Of a stretch of 64,000 nucleotides of DNA, positions 43,840-52,969 are shown piece by piece. The stretch lies in NCBI RefSeq assembly GCF_008974245.1, contig NZ_BBZI01000011.1, positions 259,570 through 323,569 on the forward strand. Reading direction: 5' to 3'. The stretch comes from Streptomyces abyssomicinicus (GTDB lineage: Bacteria > Actinomycetota > Actinomycetes > Streptomycetales > Streptomycetaceae). Made by a program: the position numbers and the translations under genes. Numbering within the stretch: position 1 is the first letter of the stretch; the number at the start of each line of letters is the position of its first letter. Under the pieces are notes generated by a model. That model saw nothing but the letters and a program-made list of their open reading frames with translations. It did not search any database and had not been told where the DNA came from.

Positions 43840-45765
43840 ATGACTCAGCCGCCCGACCAGCCGTCCCGGCCGTCCGAGGACCCGCTGGGCAAGCCCGCGG
43901 ACCCGCAGAACCCTCAGGTTGCCCCGCCGCCCGGCCACAGCGCGCCGCAGCAGCAGCCGCCGGCCCCGCCCGCGCAGCCGCCGGCCCCTCCCGCCCCGCC
44001 CGCGGGAGGCTTCGGCGCGCCCCAGCAGCCGCCCGGGGCGGGCTTCGGCGCGCCGCCGGCCGGCTACGGCCCCCCGCAGCCGGGTCAGCCGGGTCAGCCG
44101 GGGGCGTTCGGGCAGCCCGGCCAGCCGGGTCAGCCGGGTCCGCCGGGGCCGTACGGGCAGCCCGGTCCCTATGCCGCCGGTCCCTACGGGCAGCCGGGAC
44201 AGCCGCAGGCCGGCCCCTACGCGCCGCAGCCCGGCTGGGGCCACCCCGGGCCGGAGGCCCCGGGTGGGTATCCGCAGGGCGCCCCCGGCCCTTACGCCGG
44301 CGTCCCGCAGCCGCCGGCCGCGACCGGTTCGCGCAACCCGTTCCGGACCCGGCCCGCCCTCGCGTTCGGAGCCGTCGCGGTGGCGGCCGCGCTGCTGATC
44401 GGCGGCGGTGCCTGGGCCCTGACCGGCTCCGACGACTCCCCCGAGGAGAAGGCCGGCCCGCAGCCCACCCAGGAGGCGTCCCCCGAGCCGTCCGTCAGCG
44501 TCGACCAGGGCGACGGCAACGGCGGAGGCGGCAAGGAGATCGACATCAACGGTGAGCGGGCCCCCGGTGAGGACCGCGTCGCCTGGTACAAGGGCGCACC
44601 CGACAGCCCCAAGGGCGGGGCCTCGGCGCCCGGCATGTGGGTGGTGGGCGACGTCGCCGTGAAGGCCGCGTACAAGCAGGTCTTCGGCTGGAAGGCCGCG
44701 AACGGCGACGAGGCGTGGAAGCCGGTCACCTTCCCCGCGGAGATCTGCGCGGTGACGCGGCGGACCACCGACGACGGCCGAATAGCCGTCGCCTACAAGA
44801 GCGGCACCAGCTCACGCGCCAAGTGCAACCGCGTCCAGGAACTCGACCTGCGCACCGGCGAGCGCGGCTGGGAGATCGAGATCGGCGAGGGCGGTCTCTT
44901 CGACGGCACCTCCGAGCTCTCCCTCAGCCTGGCCGGGGACAGCCTCGTCGTCGGCCGCTCCCAGTCCGCCGTCGGCTACGACATGAAGACCGGCAAGAAG
45001 CGGTACGACATCGTCAAGTACGGCGCCTCCTGCTTCCCGTCCGGATTCGCCGGCGACGCCCAGCGGCTGATCGTCGCCGCCTCCTGCGCCGCCGCCACCG
45101 ACAAGGCGCACGACGAACTCCGCGAACTCGACCCCGCGACCGGCAAGGTGCGCTGGACGGTCCCGCTGAACAAGGGCTGGGAGGTCGAGAAGGTCTACAG
45201 CGTGACGCCGCTGGTGGTCCAGGGGGTCAACCGCGACAAGGAGCAGGGCGACATCTCCGTGTTCGACGCCGGCGGCAAGACCCGCTCCCAGGTCGGACTC
45301 GACGGCAAGACCGAGCTCGACTTCCGCTGCTCCGGCATGTCCATCCTCAACAAGGCGCTGGAGTCCTGCGACTTCGTCGTCGACGACAAGAACATGTACC
45401 TGGCCACCAAGGCCGTCACCGGTCCCAACGAGATCGTCGCGGTCGGCCTGGACACCGGCAAGGAGCAGTGGCGGGTGAAGTCCCCCGCCGACTCCTCGAT
45501 GCATCCGCTGGCGGTGGAGAACGGCAGGCTCGTCGCCTACGTCGGGGCCACCTACGACCAGGGCGGCCAGGTGGTGGCCGTGCCGACGGCCGGCAGCCAC
45601 GAGCCGCAGAAGCTGCTGCGGCACCCGGCGGCCGGGGCGCCGCTGGAGAACGGTTTCCTCGGGGGTGACGTCGCCTGGTCCGGCGGCCGCCTCTTCCTCT
45701 CCGTCGACCGGCTGACCGGCAGCGACGACCTCGAGGAGAAACTGATGATGGCCTTCGCCAAGTAG
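43840..45765 (+). CDS. Membrane-anchored PQQ-like beta-propeller protein
   Basis: 641 residues. A cytoplasmic Pro/Gly/Gln-rich stretch (about 1-165, many PGQPGQ units) is followed by one helix (LAFGAVAVAAALLIGGGAWAL, about 170-190) and an external beta-propeller with PQQ-type blades (ELDPATGKVRWTVPL, VGLDTGKEQWRVK). Several paired Cys residues suggest disulfides. Such proteins are common and poorly characterised in Streptomyces; a scaffold or sensor role is possible. ATG 43840 has GAGGGGGAG upstream. It is the first of two paralogues. Confidence 0.85.
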   Translation: MTQPPDQPSRPSEDPLGKPADPQNPQVAPPPGHSAPQQQPPAPPAQPPAPPAPPAGGFGAPQQPPGAGFGAPPAGYGPPQPGQPGQPGAFGQPGQPGQPGPPGPYGQPGPYAAGPYGQPGQPQAGPYAPQPGWGHPGPEAPGGYPQGAPGPYAGVPQPPAATGSRNPFRTRPALAFGAVAVAAALLIGGGAWALTGSDDSPEEKAGPQPTQEASPEPSVSVDQGDGNGGGGKEIDINGERAPGEDRVAWYKGAPDSPKGGASAPGMWVVGDVAVKAAYKQVFGWKAANGDEAWKPVTFPAEICAVTRRTTDDGRIAVAYKSGTSSRAKCNRVQELDLRTGERGWEIEIGEGGLFDGTSELSLSLAGDSLVVGRSQSAVGYDMKTGKKRYDIVKYGASCFPSGFAGDAQRLIVAASCAAATDKAHDELRELDPATGKVRWTVPLNKGWEVEKVYSVTPLVVQGVNRDKEQGDISVFDAGGKTRSQVGLDGKTELDFRCSGMSILNKALESCDFVVDDKNMYLATKAVTGPNEIVAVGLDTGKEQWRVKSPADSSMHPLAVENGRLVAYVGATYDQGGQVVAVPTAGSHEPQKLLRHPAAGAPLENGFLGGDVAWSGGRLFLSVDRLTGSDDLEEKLMMAFAK

Positions 45766-45897
45766 CCCGGCCCCGGGCCGGCCCCATGCCGGCCCGTGCA
45801 GCCCCGGCTGCCCGGGCAGCCCCGACCGACATCTCCCGCCGGCCGACACGTCCCGTCCCGGCCGATCCCCCCACCCGACCCGTTTCCGAGGTGCCCG

Positions 45898-47652
45898 ATG
45901 ACCCAGCCGCCCGAGCCCGGCCGGCCCCCGCAGGGGGACGGCGGCGCCCACGACCCCACCCAGGTCTCCTTCGGCAAGTCCCCGTCCCAGCCCCCGCCCC
46001 CGCCGCCCTACGGGGCGTCGCCCGGCACGCCCGCGCACGCCCAGCCGGCGGCGGGCTACGGATACCCGCAGACCCCGCAGACCCCTCCGACGCCCAACCC
46101 CTACCTGCAGCAGCAGCCCCCGCAGACGCAGCCCGCGGCACCGCAGTACGGCTACCCCGCGCAGCACGTGGCCCCGACCGTGCCGCAGCCCGCCGCCCAG
46201 CCCACGGCACAGCGCAGTGAGGCCGAGCGCAAGGCGCTGCGCGCCCAGGCGGCGATCGTGGTGTCCGCCGTGGTGGCCATCGCGCTGATCATCGGCGGCG
46301 GCGTCTGGTACTCGCAGGGCAAGGACGACACGGCCCCGACGGCCGGCGGCTCCACCGACGGCGGCGGCGACGCCAAGGGCACCGGAGGCGGCACGGAGAA
46401 GGCGCCGTCCGACCCCTCGGCGGCGTTGCTCTACCAGCTCGACGCGCCGAAGGTCGACAAGGGCCTTCAGGTCACCATCGAGGGCTCCTGGATCACCAAG
46501 GACGCCTTCGTCAAGAGCGGCGTCGCCGAGATCAACGCGTACGGCAAGGACGACGGCGCGAAGAAGTGGACGATCCCGCTGCCGGGTCCGGTCTGCTCCA
46601 CCTCCCACCACACGACGGACGACGGAAAGACCGTCATCGTCCACGAGGCGGAGATGCCGACCGTCAAGACGCCCATGCACGGCTGCAGCGAGGTCACCGC
46701 GCTCGACCTCGCCACCGGCAAGAAGCTGTGGACGAAGAACGCCAAGAACGGCGACCGGGCCATCGGGTTCGACAACGTCACCCTCAGCGGCACCACCGTC
46801 GCCGCCGGATCCAGCTCCGGCGGGGCCGCCTGGGACCTGTCCAGCGGCGAGTCGCTGTGGCAGCCCAAGGTGGGTGACGAGTGCCAGGACTCCGGCTACG
46901 GCGGAGGCGAAGCCCTCGTCGCGGTCCGCCGCTGCGGCGCGTACGACGCCCGGCAGCTGCACATCCAGACCGTCGACCCCAGGAAGGGCACCGTGCTCTC
47001 CGAGTACAAGATGCCCGAGGGCGTCGAGTACGCGTCGGTGGTCTCCACCTCCCCGCTGGTGGTCGCGGCCGACGTCGGCGACACCGCCGGGGACGGCAGC
47101 GGCATCTCCGACTTCTTCTCCATCGACGCCGCCACCGGCAAGCTCCGCGCCAAGATCTCCGCCCCCGGCGACACCTACGCCGCCGACTGCGACGGCATCA
47201 CCCGCGTCGAGAAGTGCTCGGGCCTGGCCGTCAGCGGCGACCGGCTCTTCCTGCCCACCGAGGAGCACGACACCGGCGGCGACGGCGGACGCAGCAACGA
47301 GGTCGTCGCCATCGACCTCGCCACCGGCAAGGCGACCGGTCAGAAGGCCGAGGCGGGCGAGAACGCGTCGCTGCACCCGCTGCGCGCCGACGGCGGCAAC
47401 CTGATCGCCTACAAGCGGCCCCCGTACGACAAGGGCGGCCAGATCGTCAGCATCGACGGCGAAAGCTTCAAGGAGACGGTGCTCCTGCAGCTGCCGGCCG
47501 ACCCGAAGACGCTGGAGGTCGAGTTCGAGTTCTCGCCGGAGTACGAGGAGTACCTGTACGCCGACGGCCGGCTCTTCATGAGCGAGGTGTACGCCAAGGA
47601 CTCCGCCAGCTCGCAGACCATGCTGGCGGTCGCCTACGGCGCCAAGGGCTGA
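45898..47652 (+). CDS. Membrane-anchored PQQ-like beta-propeller protein, paralogue
   Basis: 584 residues with the same plan: Pro/Gln/Tyr-rich cytoplasmic start, one helix (AAIVVSAVVAIALIIGGGVWY, about 117-137), a Gly/Asp linker and an external propeller (ALDLATGKKLWTKN, AIDLATGKATGQK). Both start MTQPPxxP. ATG 45898 has GAGGTG upstream. It lies 132 bases after the first gene and is probably co-transcribed. Ligand and role are unknown. Confidence 0.85.
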   Translation: MTQPPEPGRPPQGDGGAHDPTQVSFGKSPSQPPPPPPYGASPGTPAHAQPAAGYGYPQTPQTPPTPNPYLQQQPPQTQPAAPQYGYPAQHVAPTVPQPAAQPTAQRSEAERKALRAQAAIVVSAVVAIALIIGGGVWYSQGKDDTAPTAGGSTDGGGDAKGTGGGTEKAPSDPSAALLYQLDAPKVDKGLQVTIEGSWITKDAFVKSGVAEINAYGKDDGAKKWTIPLPGPVCSTSHHTTDDGKTVIVHEAEMPTVKTPMHGCSEVTALDLATGKKLWTKNAKNGDRAIGFDNVTLSGTTVAAGSSSGGAAWDLSSGESLWQPKVGDECQDSGYGGGEALVAVRRCGAYDARQLHIQTVDPRKGTVLSEYKMPEGVEYASVVSTSPLVVAADVGDTAGDGSGISDFFSIDAATGKLRAKISAPGDTYAADCDGITRVEKCSGLAVSGDRLFLPTEEHDTGGDGGRSNEVVAIDLATGKATGQKAEAGENASLHPLRADGGNLIAYKRPPYDKGGQIVSIDGESFKETVLLQLPADPKTLEVEFEFSPEYEEYLYADGRLFMSEVYAKDSASSQTMLAVAYGAKG

Positions 47653-47864
47653 CCGCCCGCACCGCCGAGGGCAGGGCCACGGGGCCCGTCCGGCAGCCGG
47701 CCGTTCGGTCCGGCCGCGCCGGGCGGGCCCCCGCCCGATTCGCCGATACGAGGCACATGTCGGCCGATGGGGGAGCGCGGCGTCGAACAAGCGTGTAGCT
47801 TCCCGGTCCATACAGGTCGCGAGTGCCGGGGGGCCTCGGACCGGGGGCAAGGGTGGGGGGTTCG

Positions 47865-48524
47865 ATGGGAGTGCGGCTCATGGTGGTCGACGACCACCGA
47901 CTGCACGCGGAGGCACTGGCCTCCGCCCTGAAACTGCGCGGGCACCGGGTGCTGGCCGCGGCCGCTCCCGCGGCCGGCGCCGCCGAGCTGGTGATCGGCC
48001 GGGCGCCGGAGGTGTGCCTGATGGGCACCGCCGAACCCGCCCGGCCGGGGGCGTTCGACCCGGTGGAGCGGATCAAACGGGAGCGGCCGCAGGTTGCGGT
48101 GGTGGTGCTGGGCCCGGTGCCCAGCCCCCGGGGCATCGCGGCGGCGTTCGCGGCCGGGGCGTCGGGCTACGTCCGCCACGACGAGCGGATCGAAGGTGTC
48201 GAGCGGGCCATCGTCAAGGCCCGGGCCGGTGAGGCGGCGGTCGCGCCGGGGCTGCTCCAGGGCGCCTTCCACGACCTGCTCCATCCGGTGGCGGAGCCCG
48301 ACGACGAGGGGCGGCGGCTGCTGTCCGCGCTGACCCCGCGCGAGGCCGAGGTGCTGGTGCGGGTCGCGGAGGGCGAGGACACCCGGCTGATCGCCCAGGG
48401 CATGGGGATAGCGCCCAGCACGGCGCGCACCCACGTCCAGCGGGTGCTGATGAAGCTCGGCGTCGGATCCCGCCTGGAGGCGGCGGCGCTCGCCGCCCGC
48501 ACCGGCCTGCTGGACCGGCCCTGA
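47865..48524 (+). CDS. LuxR/NarL-type response regulator with atypical receiver
   Basis: 219 residues. The receiver starts MVVDDH (Asp9, Asp10 conserved). Where the phosphate-accepting Asp should be, the sequence reads EVCLMGTAEP, with Gly54. The usual switch Lys is also missing (GYVRHDERI). A NarL-type helix-turn-helix lies at about 154-208 (LTPREAEVLVRVAEG, STARTHVQRVLMKLGV). It probably works without phosphorylation or through another ligand. No histidine kinase is adjacent. ATG 47865 has a GGGTGGGGGG stretch upstream. Confidence 0.9.
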   Translation: MGVRLMVVDDHRLHAEALASALKLRGHRVLAAAAPAAGAAELVIGRAPEVCLMGTAEPARPGAFDPVERIKRERPQVAVVVLGPVPSPRGIAAAFAAGASGYVRHDERIEGVERAIVKARAGEAAVAPGLLQGAFHDLLHPVAEPDDEGRRLLSALTPREAEVLVRVAEGEDTRLIAQGMGIAPSTARTHVQRVLMKLGVGSRLEAAALAARTGLLDRP

Positions 48525-48550
48525 CCGCGCCGTCCTCGTCGGCACGCGGG

Positions 48551-48582
48551 AGGGCCGGGCACCCCGCGGGGTGCCCGGCCCT
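48551..48582. terminator. Strong bidirectional terminator
   Basis: AGGGCCGGGCACCCC pairs with GGGGTGCCCGGCCCT, a perfect 15-bp stem with a minimal loop, between the convergent regulator and symporter operons. Confidence 0.85.
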
Positions 48583-48600
48583 CGTCGTCCGCGGCGGACC

Positions 48601-48921
48601 TCAGTGGTCGCCGCCCAGCTCCCGTTCCTCCATGCCCACCGGGGGCGGCGGCGGGGCGGCCGGGCGGAGCTTGAGCCAGACCAGGAAGAACAGGCCCAGC
48701 GCCAGCATGGCCAGCCCGGTCCACAGGTTGATGTTGACCCCCTCGGCCTTGTCGAGCGAGCCGTCGGACGGCGCGATCCCGCAGATCGTGACGATCACGC
48801 CGTACACGACGAACAGCAAGCCGATGATGCGGCGGATGTCGAAGAGGCGCGCGGCGCTGGCGGACTTGGTCTCCAGCTCGGTGACCGACCGCTGGACGTC
48901 CTTCTCGGAAAACTCGGACAT
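48601..48921 (-). CDS. Small membrane protein, two helices, unknown function
   Basis: 106 residues. A charged start (MSEFSEKDVQRSVTELE) is followed by two membrane helices (IIGLLFVVYGVIVTICGI and LWTGLAMLALGLFFLVWL) and a Pro-rich tail. It begins 27 bases after the symporter stop, so it is probably co-transcribed and may be an accessory subunit. That link is inference from position. Confidence 0.8.
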   Translation of the reverse strand: MSEFSEKDVQRSVTELETKSASAARLFDIRRIIGLLFVVYGVIVTICGIAPSDGSLDKAEGVNINLWTGLAMLALGLFFLVWLKLRPAAPPPPPVGMEERELGGDH

Positions 48922-48948
48922 GGTCTCTCCATTCTCCCGCGTGCGCTC

Positions 48949-50625
48949 TTAGAACGAGAACGGGATGTAGCAGGCGGCGGCCAGGATGATCGCTCCCCAG
49001 CCCAGGAGGGCGGGCCTGCGGTACCAGGCGTCGTCGCCCTCGGCGGCCGGCTCGGACATGCCGGGCGACTTGGTGCCGTAGACCAGGCCCTGCAGTTCCT
49101 CGATCGGCTTGGGCCGGGTGAAGAGCGAGACCGCGACCATCACCACCGCGCCGGCCACGAAGCCGACGATCGCCGAGACGAAGTTGGCGCCCTGGTCGGA
49201 GGGGATGTCGATGACGCCCTGCTTGTAGATGACGAAGTAGTTCACCATCGCCGAGACCGTGCCGGCGAGCAGACCCCAGAAGCCGGAGACCATGGACGCG
49301 CGCTTCCAGAACATGCCGATGATGAAGACCACGAACATCGGGACGTTGAAGAAGGAGAACAGCGTCTGCAGGTAGGACATGATGTTGGAGAAGGTCGACG
49401 CGAGGAACGCCGTGCCCATCGAGGCCAGCACGCCGAGCACGGTGATCAGCCGGCCGAACCGCAGGTAGTAGGCGTCCTCCTGGCCCCGCTTCACGTACTT
49501 CGCCCAGATGTCGGTGGTGAAGACCGTGTTGAAGGAGGAGACGTTGGCCGCCATGCCGGCCATGAACGCCGCGACCAGACCGGTGATCGCGATGCCGAGC
49601 ACACCGTTGGGCAGCAGCTGGCCCATCAGGTAGGGGATCGCGTCGTTGTACTCCAGGCCGGAGGAGGCCTGGCCGATCTTGGGGACCAGCACGGCGGCGA
49701 CCAGGCCGGGGATCATCACCAGGAAGACGATGAAGATCTTCGGGAACGCGGCGATCAGCGGGGTGCGCTGGGCGGCCGAGAGGTTCTTGGCGGACAGCGC
49801 GCGCTGGACCTCGGCGAAGTTGGTCGTCCAGTAGCCGAAGGAGAGCACGAAGCCGAGGCCCAGGACGATGGTCAGCCAGTTGGCGCCGAGCGGGTTGTCG
49901 CTGCCGATCCCGGTGCCGCCCCACGCGGTGACGAAGTCGCCGCCCTTCTGCGCGGTGAGCGAGTCGGTCAGGCCGTCCCAGCCGCCGACCCGCTTCAGGC
50001 CGAGGACCGTGATCGGGATCAGCGCCGCCAGGATGACGAAGAACTGCAGCACCTCGTTGTAGATCGCCGAGGAGAGACCGCCGATGGTGATGTAGGCGAG
50101 GACGAAGAAGCCCGCCACCACGATGGCCACCCACTCCGGCCAGCCGAGCAGCGCCTCGACCACGATCGCCAGCGAGTACAGGTTGACGCCGGCGATCAGG
50201 ATGGCGGCGAAGGCGAAGAGCACCGAGGACAGCAGGTGCGCCGACTTGTCGAAGCGCAGCAGCAGGAACTCGGGCACCGACCGGACCTTGGAGCCGTAGT
50301 AGAACGGCATCATCACCAGGCCCAGGAAGACCATGGCCGGGATGGCGCCGATCCAGTACCAGTGCACCGTGTAGACGCCGTACTGGGCGCTGTTGGCGGC
50401 CATTCCGAGGACCTCGGTGGCGCCGAGGTTGGCGGAGATGAAGGCGAGACCCGTCACCCACGCGGGCAGCGACCGTCCCGAGAGGAAGAAGTCGAGGCTG
50501 GTCTTGACCGACTTGCGCGCCAGGAAGCCGACGCCCAGCACGAAGAGGAAGTAGATGGCCAGCAGCCCGTAGTCGAGCCAGTTGGCGGGGAGTCGCAGCT
50601 CAGCTGCCAGATGTGTGGGGGGCAT
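48949..50625 (-). CDS. Sodium:solute symporter (SSS family), probable galactose/sugar uptake
   Basis: 558 residues and about 14 helices. SSS hallmarks are SGRSLPAWVTGLAFISANLGATEVLGMA near residue 48-75 (written across several helices), RFDKSAHLLSS, and AAFMAGMAANVSSFNTVFTTDIW for the sodium site. SglT-like members import sugars with Na+. It is divergent from galTEK, which suggests galactose as substrate; the sequence alone does not prove it. ATG 50625 lies 232 bases from galT. Confidence 0.88.
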   Translation of the reverse strand: MPPTHLAAELRLPANWLDYGLLAIYFLFVLGVGFLARKSVKTSLDFFLSGRSLPAWVTGLAFISANLGATEVLGMAANSAQYGVYTVHWYWIGAIPAMVFLGLVMMPFYYGSKVRSVPEFLLLRFDKSAHLLSSVLFAFAAILIAGVNLYSLAIVVEALLGWPEWVAIVVAGFFVLAYITIGGLSSAIYNEVLQFFVILAALIPITVLGLKRVGGWDGLTDSLTAQKGGDFVTAWGGTGIGSDNPLGANWLTIVLGLGFVLSFGYWTTNFAEVQRALSAKNLSAAQRTPLIAAFPKIFIVFLVMIPGLVAAVLVPKIGQASSGLEYNDAIPYLMGQLLPNGVLGIAITGLVAAFMAGMAANVSSFNTVFTTDIWAKYVKRGQEDAYYLRFGRLITVLGVLASMGTAFLASTFSNIMSYLQTLFSFFNVPMFVVFIIGMFWKRASMVSGFWGLLAGTVSAMVNYFVIYKQGVIDIPSDQGANFVSAIVGFVAGAVVMVAVSLFTRPKPIEELQGLVYGTKSPGMSEPAAEGDDAWYRRPALLGWGAIILAAACYIPFSF

Positions 50626-50857
50626 AGGAACTCGCTTCGTCGCGCGTTACAGGGATCACGGCGGAATGTCTTACCTGAGCTGTCGAAGATTGAACACTCT
50701 TGGTGATTCTCGTCTTCGGATTGTGACATCCGTGGTCGGGTCGCGTTTTATTGTGGTCTGTTATGTTGACTTCTGTTCGAGGCATCGCGCATCCGGGCGG
50801 GACATCCGAGGGAGCCGGGCGGTGCGGCGGGAGGCGGTCCACGGTGAGGAAGACACG

Positions 50858-51916
50858 GTGAGGAAGACTTCGACCCGGCTTGCCGACGGGCGCGAGCTCA
50901 TCTACTACGACCTGCGCGACACCCCGCGCGAAGCGGTCGACAGGCGACCCCTGGACGCCACCGTCACCAGCTCCGAGGTACGCCACGACGTCCTCCAGGG
51001 CGACGACATCGCCGTCGCCTCGCACCGGCAGGGCCGCACCTACCACCCGCCGGCCGACCAGTGCCCGCTCTGCCCCACCCACGGCGACCGGCTCAGTGAG
51101 ATCCCCGACAGCACCTACGACGTGGTGGTCTTCGAGAACCGCTTCCCCTCCCTCGCCGGCGACTCCGGCCGCTGCGAGGTCGTCTGCTTCACCGAGGACC
51201 ACGACGCCTCCTTCTCCTCGCTCACCGAGGAGCAGGCCAGGCTCGTCCTCGACGCCTGGACCGACCGGACCGCCGAACTCTCGCAACTCTCCTCCGTCGT
51301 CCAGGTCTTCCCCTTCGAGAACCGGGGCCAGGAAATCGGCGTGACCCTCGGTCACCCCCACGGGCAGATCTACGCCTACCCCTTCGTCACCCCCCGTACC
51401 GCACGGATGTTCCAGTCCCTGGCAGCGCGACGCGGCGAGGACCCCGAGGCCAATCTCTTCGACGAGATCGTCACGCGCGAGTCCACCGGCGAACGACTGG
51501 TCCTCGAGGGTGAACACTGGGTCGCCTTCGTCCCCTACGCCGCCCACTGGCCCTACGAGGTCCACCTCTACCCCCGCCGCCGCGTCCCCGACCTGACCGC
51601 CCTCGACGAGGCCCAGCGCGCCGAGTTCCCCCGCCTCTACCTCGAACTGCTGCGCCGCTTCGACCGCATCTTCGGCCCCGACGAGCCGCCCACCCCCTAC
51701 ATCGCCGCCTGGCACCAGGCGCCGTTCAGCGGATTGGACGCGTACGAAGGGGTGACGCGCGACGACTTCGCCCTCCACCTCGAGCTGTTCACCATCCGCA
51801 GGACCTCCGGCAAGCTCAAGTTCCTCGCCGGCTCGGAGTCCGGGATGGGAGTCTTCATCAACGACGTGCCGCCGGAGGCGGCGGCACGACGACTTCGGGA
51901 GGTGGCGAGCGCGTGA
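50858..51916 (+). CDS. galT: Galactose-1-phosphate uridylyltransferase
   Basis: A 352-residue Leloir-pathway enzyme that swaps UMP between UDP-glucose and galactose-1-phosphate. The zinc knuckle CPLC lies at 69-72. The catalytic loop GHPHGQIYAYPF is intact, with the second His being the uridylylated residue. GTG 50858 has GAGGAAG upstream, inside a 14-bp direct repeat of ACGGTGAGGAAGAC. The copy at 50844 is out of frame. Its TGA overlaps the galE GTG (GTGA). Confidence 0.95.
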   Translation: MRKTSTRLADGRELIYYDLRDTPREAVDRRPLDATVTSSEVRHDVLQGDDIAVASHRQGRTYHPPADQCPLCPTHGDRLSEIPDSTYDVVVFENRFPSLAGDSGRCEVVCFTEDHDASFSSLTEEQARLVLDAWTDRTAELSQLSSVVQVFPFENRGQEIGVTLGHPHGQIYAYPFVTPRTARMFQSLAARRGEDPEANLFDEIVTRESTGERLVLEGEHWVAFVPYAAHWPYEVHLYPRRRVPDLTALDEAQRAEFPRLYLELLRRFDRIFGPDEPPTPYIAAWHQAPFSGLDAYEGVTRDDFALHLELFTIRRTSGKLKFLAGSESGMGVFINDVPPEAAARRLREVASA

Positions 51917-52872
51917 GCGCCAAGTACCTGGTCACCGGCGGCGCCGGCTACATCGGCAGCGTCGTCGCCCAGCACCTGCTGGAGGCCGGACACCAGGTCG
52001 TCGTCCTCGACGACCTGTCCACCGGCTTCCGCGAAGGCGTCCCCGAGGGCGCGGAATTCGTCCGGGCCGACCTGCGCGAGGCCGGCCGCCACCTCGACGC
52101 CTCCTTCGACGCCGTCCTCCACTTCGCCGCCTCCTCCCAGGTCGGCGAATCCGTCGTCAGGCCCGAGAAGTACTGGGAGAACAACGTCGGCGGCTCCCTC
52201 GCCCTGCTCACCGCCATGCGCGAGGCGGGCGTGCGCAAGCTGGTCTTCTCCTCCACCGCCGCCACCTACGGCGAACCGGAGACGGTCCCCATCCCCGAGA
52301 CCGCCCGCACCGCACCCACCAACCCCTACGGCGCCACCAAACTCGCCGTCGACCACATGATCACCAGCGAGGCGAACGCCCACGGCCTCGCCGCCGTCAG
52401 CCTCCGCTACTTCAACGTCGCCGGCGCCTACGGGGACCGCGGCGAACGCCACGACCCCGAGTCGCACCTGATCCCGCTGATCCTCCAGGTCGCCCTCGGC
52501 CGCCGCGACCACATCTCCGTCTACGGCGACGACTACCCCACCCCCGACGGCACCTGCATCCGCGACTACATCCACGTCGCCGACCTCGCCGACGCCCACC
52601 TGCTCGCCCTGGACGCCGCCACCCCGGGCGAACACCTCATCTGCAACCTCGGCAACGGCAGCGGATTCTCCGTCCGCCAGGTCATCGACACCGTCCGCCA
52701 GGTCACCGGCCACCCGATCCCCGCCCAGGTCGCCGAGCGCCGCGGCGGCGACCCCGCCGTCCTGGTCGCCTCCGCCGCGACCGCCCGCGACCGGCTCGGC
52801 TGGAGTCCGCGCCGCGCCGACCTCACCACCATCGTCACCGACGCCTGGGACTTCGCCCGCCGCCGCGCGTGA
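51913..52872 (+). CDS. galE: UDP-glucose 4-epimerase
   Basis: A 319-residue extended SDR. TGGAGYIGS at 8-16, SSTAATYG and the catalytic YGATK (Tyr/Lys), YFNVAGAYG and IRDYIHVADLA are intact. It interconverts UDP-galactose and UDP-glucose. It is coupled to galT by overlap. galK begins 98 bases downstream, beyond a short 14-bp repeat. Confidence 0.96.
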   Translation: MSAKYLVTGGAGYIGSVVAQHLLEAGHQVVVLDDLSTGFREGVPEGAEFVRADLREAGRHLDASFDAVLHFAASSQVGESVVRPEKYWENNVGGSLALLTAMREAGVRKLVFSSTAATYGEPETVPIPETARTAPTNPYGATKLAVDHMITSEANAHGLAAVSLRYFNVAGAYGDRGERHDPESHLIPLILQVALGRRDHISVYGDDYPTPDGTCIRDYIHVADLADAHLLALDAATPGEHLICNLGNGSGFSVRQVIDTVRQVTGHPIPAQVAERRGGDPAVLVASAATARDRLGWSPRRADLTTIVTDAWDFARRRA

Positions 52873-52883
52873 GCACCCGGCGT

Positions 52884-52936
52884 CCGCCGTCTTCCCTCCG
52901 CCGTCTTCCCTCCGCTGTCTTCCCCCCGTCGTCCCC
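52884..52936. repeat. 14-bp tandem repeat between galE and galK
   Basis: CCGCCGTCTTCCCT at 52884 and 52898, then CCGCTGTCTTCCCC at 52912, then a partial CCGTCGTCCCC at 52926. The sequence is pyrimidine-rich on the coding strand and lies 34 bases or more before the galK start, so it is outside the ribosome site. Confidence 0.85.
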
Positions 52937-52969
52937 CTCGTACTCCGCCGCACGGAAGGGCCACCGAAC

